Positions 37,047 to 37,836 of a stretch of 37,836 bases of DNA are shown in pieces. Under the pieces are notes generated by a model, which saw only the letters and a program-made list of their open reading frames with translations, ran no database searches and had not been told where the DNA came from. Position 1 is the first letter of the stretch; each line of letters starts with the position of its first letter. The DNA is taken from the NCBI GenBank assembly GCA_014190095.1, contig BJFW01000011.1:1-37836 (forward strand), read 5' to 3'. This DNA is from Actinomycetes bacterium (GTDB lineage Bacteria > Actinomycetota > Acidimicrobiia > Acidimicrobiales > Ilumatobacteraceae). A program made the translations under genes and the position numbers.

Positions 37047-37610
37047 TTAATGTTCCACGTGGAACATTGCAACGGGGCCAATTCGGGTGGGTTCAGAGAT
37101 GCCCAGGCCAAGAAGGTCTATTCCTTGCCAGCGATCGGGGGAACCGGGTGGTGGTTCAGAAACCACAATGACTCCCCCCGGCTTCACCAGTTCAGCTGAC
37201 CATTGAAGGGTGAACTCGGGTGGACCAAACCCGCGCGCACAAACCGCGTCAAATGAGTGCTTGATATTGGCGGTCCGCGCAAAACTCTCTACATCGGCAC
37301 ACACAACGGAAACCTGTTCTTCTATACCCAGAGATTTCACCGCTCGTTGCAGGGCGTCGGTCCGCTTCGAGCGGCGATCCACCAACGTAAGTTGAATTTC
37401 TGGGCGAGCTATAGCAATGACCAACCCTGGGACACCGGCTCCACTTCCCAGGTCTACGCAGGTTCGAACCGATAGCGGCAGAGCATCCGCAAAAGCAACC
37501 GCATGAGAAATCGTGTCTTTCACGGGTTGTGTGCCGAGCGCACCAATGCGTTGAGCCGCACTAAAGATGCGGATCAGCCCCTCGTGTTCGGCTGGATGGG
37601 GAACTGCCAC
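37047..37610 (-). CDS. rsmG: 16S rRNA m7G527 methyltransferase RsmG
   Basis: Methylates N7 of G527 in 16S rRNA using SAM. 187 aa, slightly short for the family. It has CVDLGSGAGVPGLVIAIARP (SAM motif I), LVDRRSKRTDALQRAV, VCADVE, and VCARGFGPPE (family RA-FAP region). The C-terminus is MFHVEH, encoded by the parS palindrome, which suggests the gene end was shaped by that site. It starts at a GTG at 37610, 13 bases after jag. Confidence 0.95.
   Translation of the reverse strand: MAVPHPAEHEGLIRIFSAAQRIGALGTQPVKDTISHAVAFADALPLSVRTCVDLGSGAGVPGLVIAIARPEIQLTLVDRRSKRTDALQRAVKSLGIEEQVSVVCADVESFARTANIKHSFDAVCARGFGPPEFTLQWSAELVKPGGVIVVSEPPPGSPDRWQGIDLLGLGISEPTRIGPVAMFHVEH
37049..37068. promoter_or_regulatory. 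parS site 2, inside the rsmG 3' end
   Basis: The identical 20-bp palindrome, 48 bp (about 4.5 helical turns) from site 1 centre to centre. It lies within the coding end of rsmG and encodes its last residues (MFHVEH). Confidence 0.95.
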
Positions 37611-37623
37611 AGGGGCAGTCTAG

Positions 37624-37836
37624 TTAGGCCTCTTCTGGCTGGTCGTCTGCAAGGGCAACCACGACACGGCGGTGTGGGTCTTGTCCTTGCGAACGGGTGG
37701 CAATACCTGAAAACTCGACAAGCGTGTCGTGGACAATCTTGCGGTCAGCCGAATTCATTGGCTCAAGAACTCGTGGCTGTCCACTTGCGAGCACATCGTT
37801 TGCCACCTTGAGGGCAAACCGGCTGAGGGCTTCGCG
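37624..37836 (-). CDS. jag: Jag/KhpB-like R3H-domain RNA-binding protein, 5' end outside window
   Basis: The last 70 codons are present and the frame is open through the window edge. The R3H signature is visible: EPMNSADRKIVHDTL with Arg-x3-His, then GIATRSQGQDPHRRVVVAL. The acidic end is ADDQPEEA. The KH domain lies outside. In relatives jag lies between yidC and rsmG close to the origin, which matches this position. Confidence 0.9.
   Translation of the reverse strand, partial: REALSRFALKVANDVLASGQPRVLEPMNSADRKIVHDTLVEFSGIATRSQGQDPHRRVVVALADDQPEEA

Noticed and set aside
37002-37199. Short peptides beginning MFHVEH or containing NVPRGT near parA
   Set aside because: These are translations of the parS palindromes in other frames and occur wherever parS is present; only the rsmG C-terminus is real.

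Overview
This window is core chromosome from a bacterium of the Actinomycetota, most likely class Acidimicrobiia (possibly a freshwater or marine Ilumatobacter-type lineage; the class is an inference from protein character and moderate GC). The evidence is a HAIR-controlled dnaK-grpE-dnaJ-hspR-clpB operon, a cytochrome c-fused oxidase subunit II, clpS followed by a DUF2017 gene, an EtfD-like (Rv0338c-type) Fe-S protein and DUF5318/DUF6049 proteins. The order cca / DUF6049 / kinase with a MurJ-type tail / trxB / trxA / cwlM / parB / parA / rsmG / jag matches the end of the Mycobacterium tuberculosis chromosome next to oriC. I saw no phage, IS element or CRISPR.

Layout. 1-6376 (minus): a cox operon read as ctaB, a COX1 paralogue without metal ligands, a divergent COX3, a CtaF/cupredoxin-like membrane protein, ctaC (COX2 with cytochrome c) and ctaD (real COX1, cut by the window edge). 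6467-7287 (plus): clpS and DUF2017. 7351-7678: tRNA-Glu, tRNA-Asp and tRNA-Phe, enclosed by a 15-bp perfect inverted repeat. 7706-12061 (minus): purA-purB-pyrE-cupredoxin lipoprotein-tesB, with overlapping or closely spaced genes. 12139-18517 (minus): the chaperone operon with HAIR operator and promoter. 18705-21796 (plus): gpmA and etfD-like. 21801-25818 (minus): rpsF-ssb-rpsR-rplI-dnaB-small membrane protein-dcd, with a hairpin over the rpsF ribosome-binding site. 25957-27885 (minus): DUF5318 and cca. 27940-35123 (plus): DUF6049, degV, Ser/Thr kinase, small membrane protein, trxB, trxA, cwlM. 35127-35188: three DnaA-box-like 9-mers. 35208-37836 (minus): parB, parA, two parS sites, rsmG and partial jag.

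The most unusual feature is the cox operon. Next to an intact ctaC/ctaD pair it encodes a full-length subunit I homologue in which all six heme/CuB histidines and the cross-linked tyrosine are replaced. With it come a subunit III lacking family hallmark residues and a membrane protein that looks like CtaF joined to a cupredoxin-like domain. This suggests an undescribed heme-free oxidase-like complex or an accessory module of the terminal oxidase. Other points of interest are a cwlM whose coding sequence begins upstream of any ATG/GTG/TTG start, a kinase carrying the extracellular domain that mycobacteria fuse to MurJ, the DnaA-box cluster, an S18 with a long acidic tail, and parS sequence used as the last codons of rsmG. 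No stretch above 300 bases lacks a gene; the longest non-protein stretch, 7288-7705, holds the three tRNAs.
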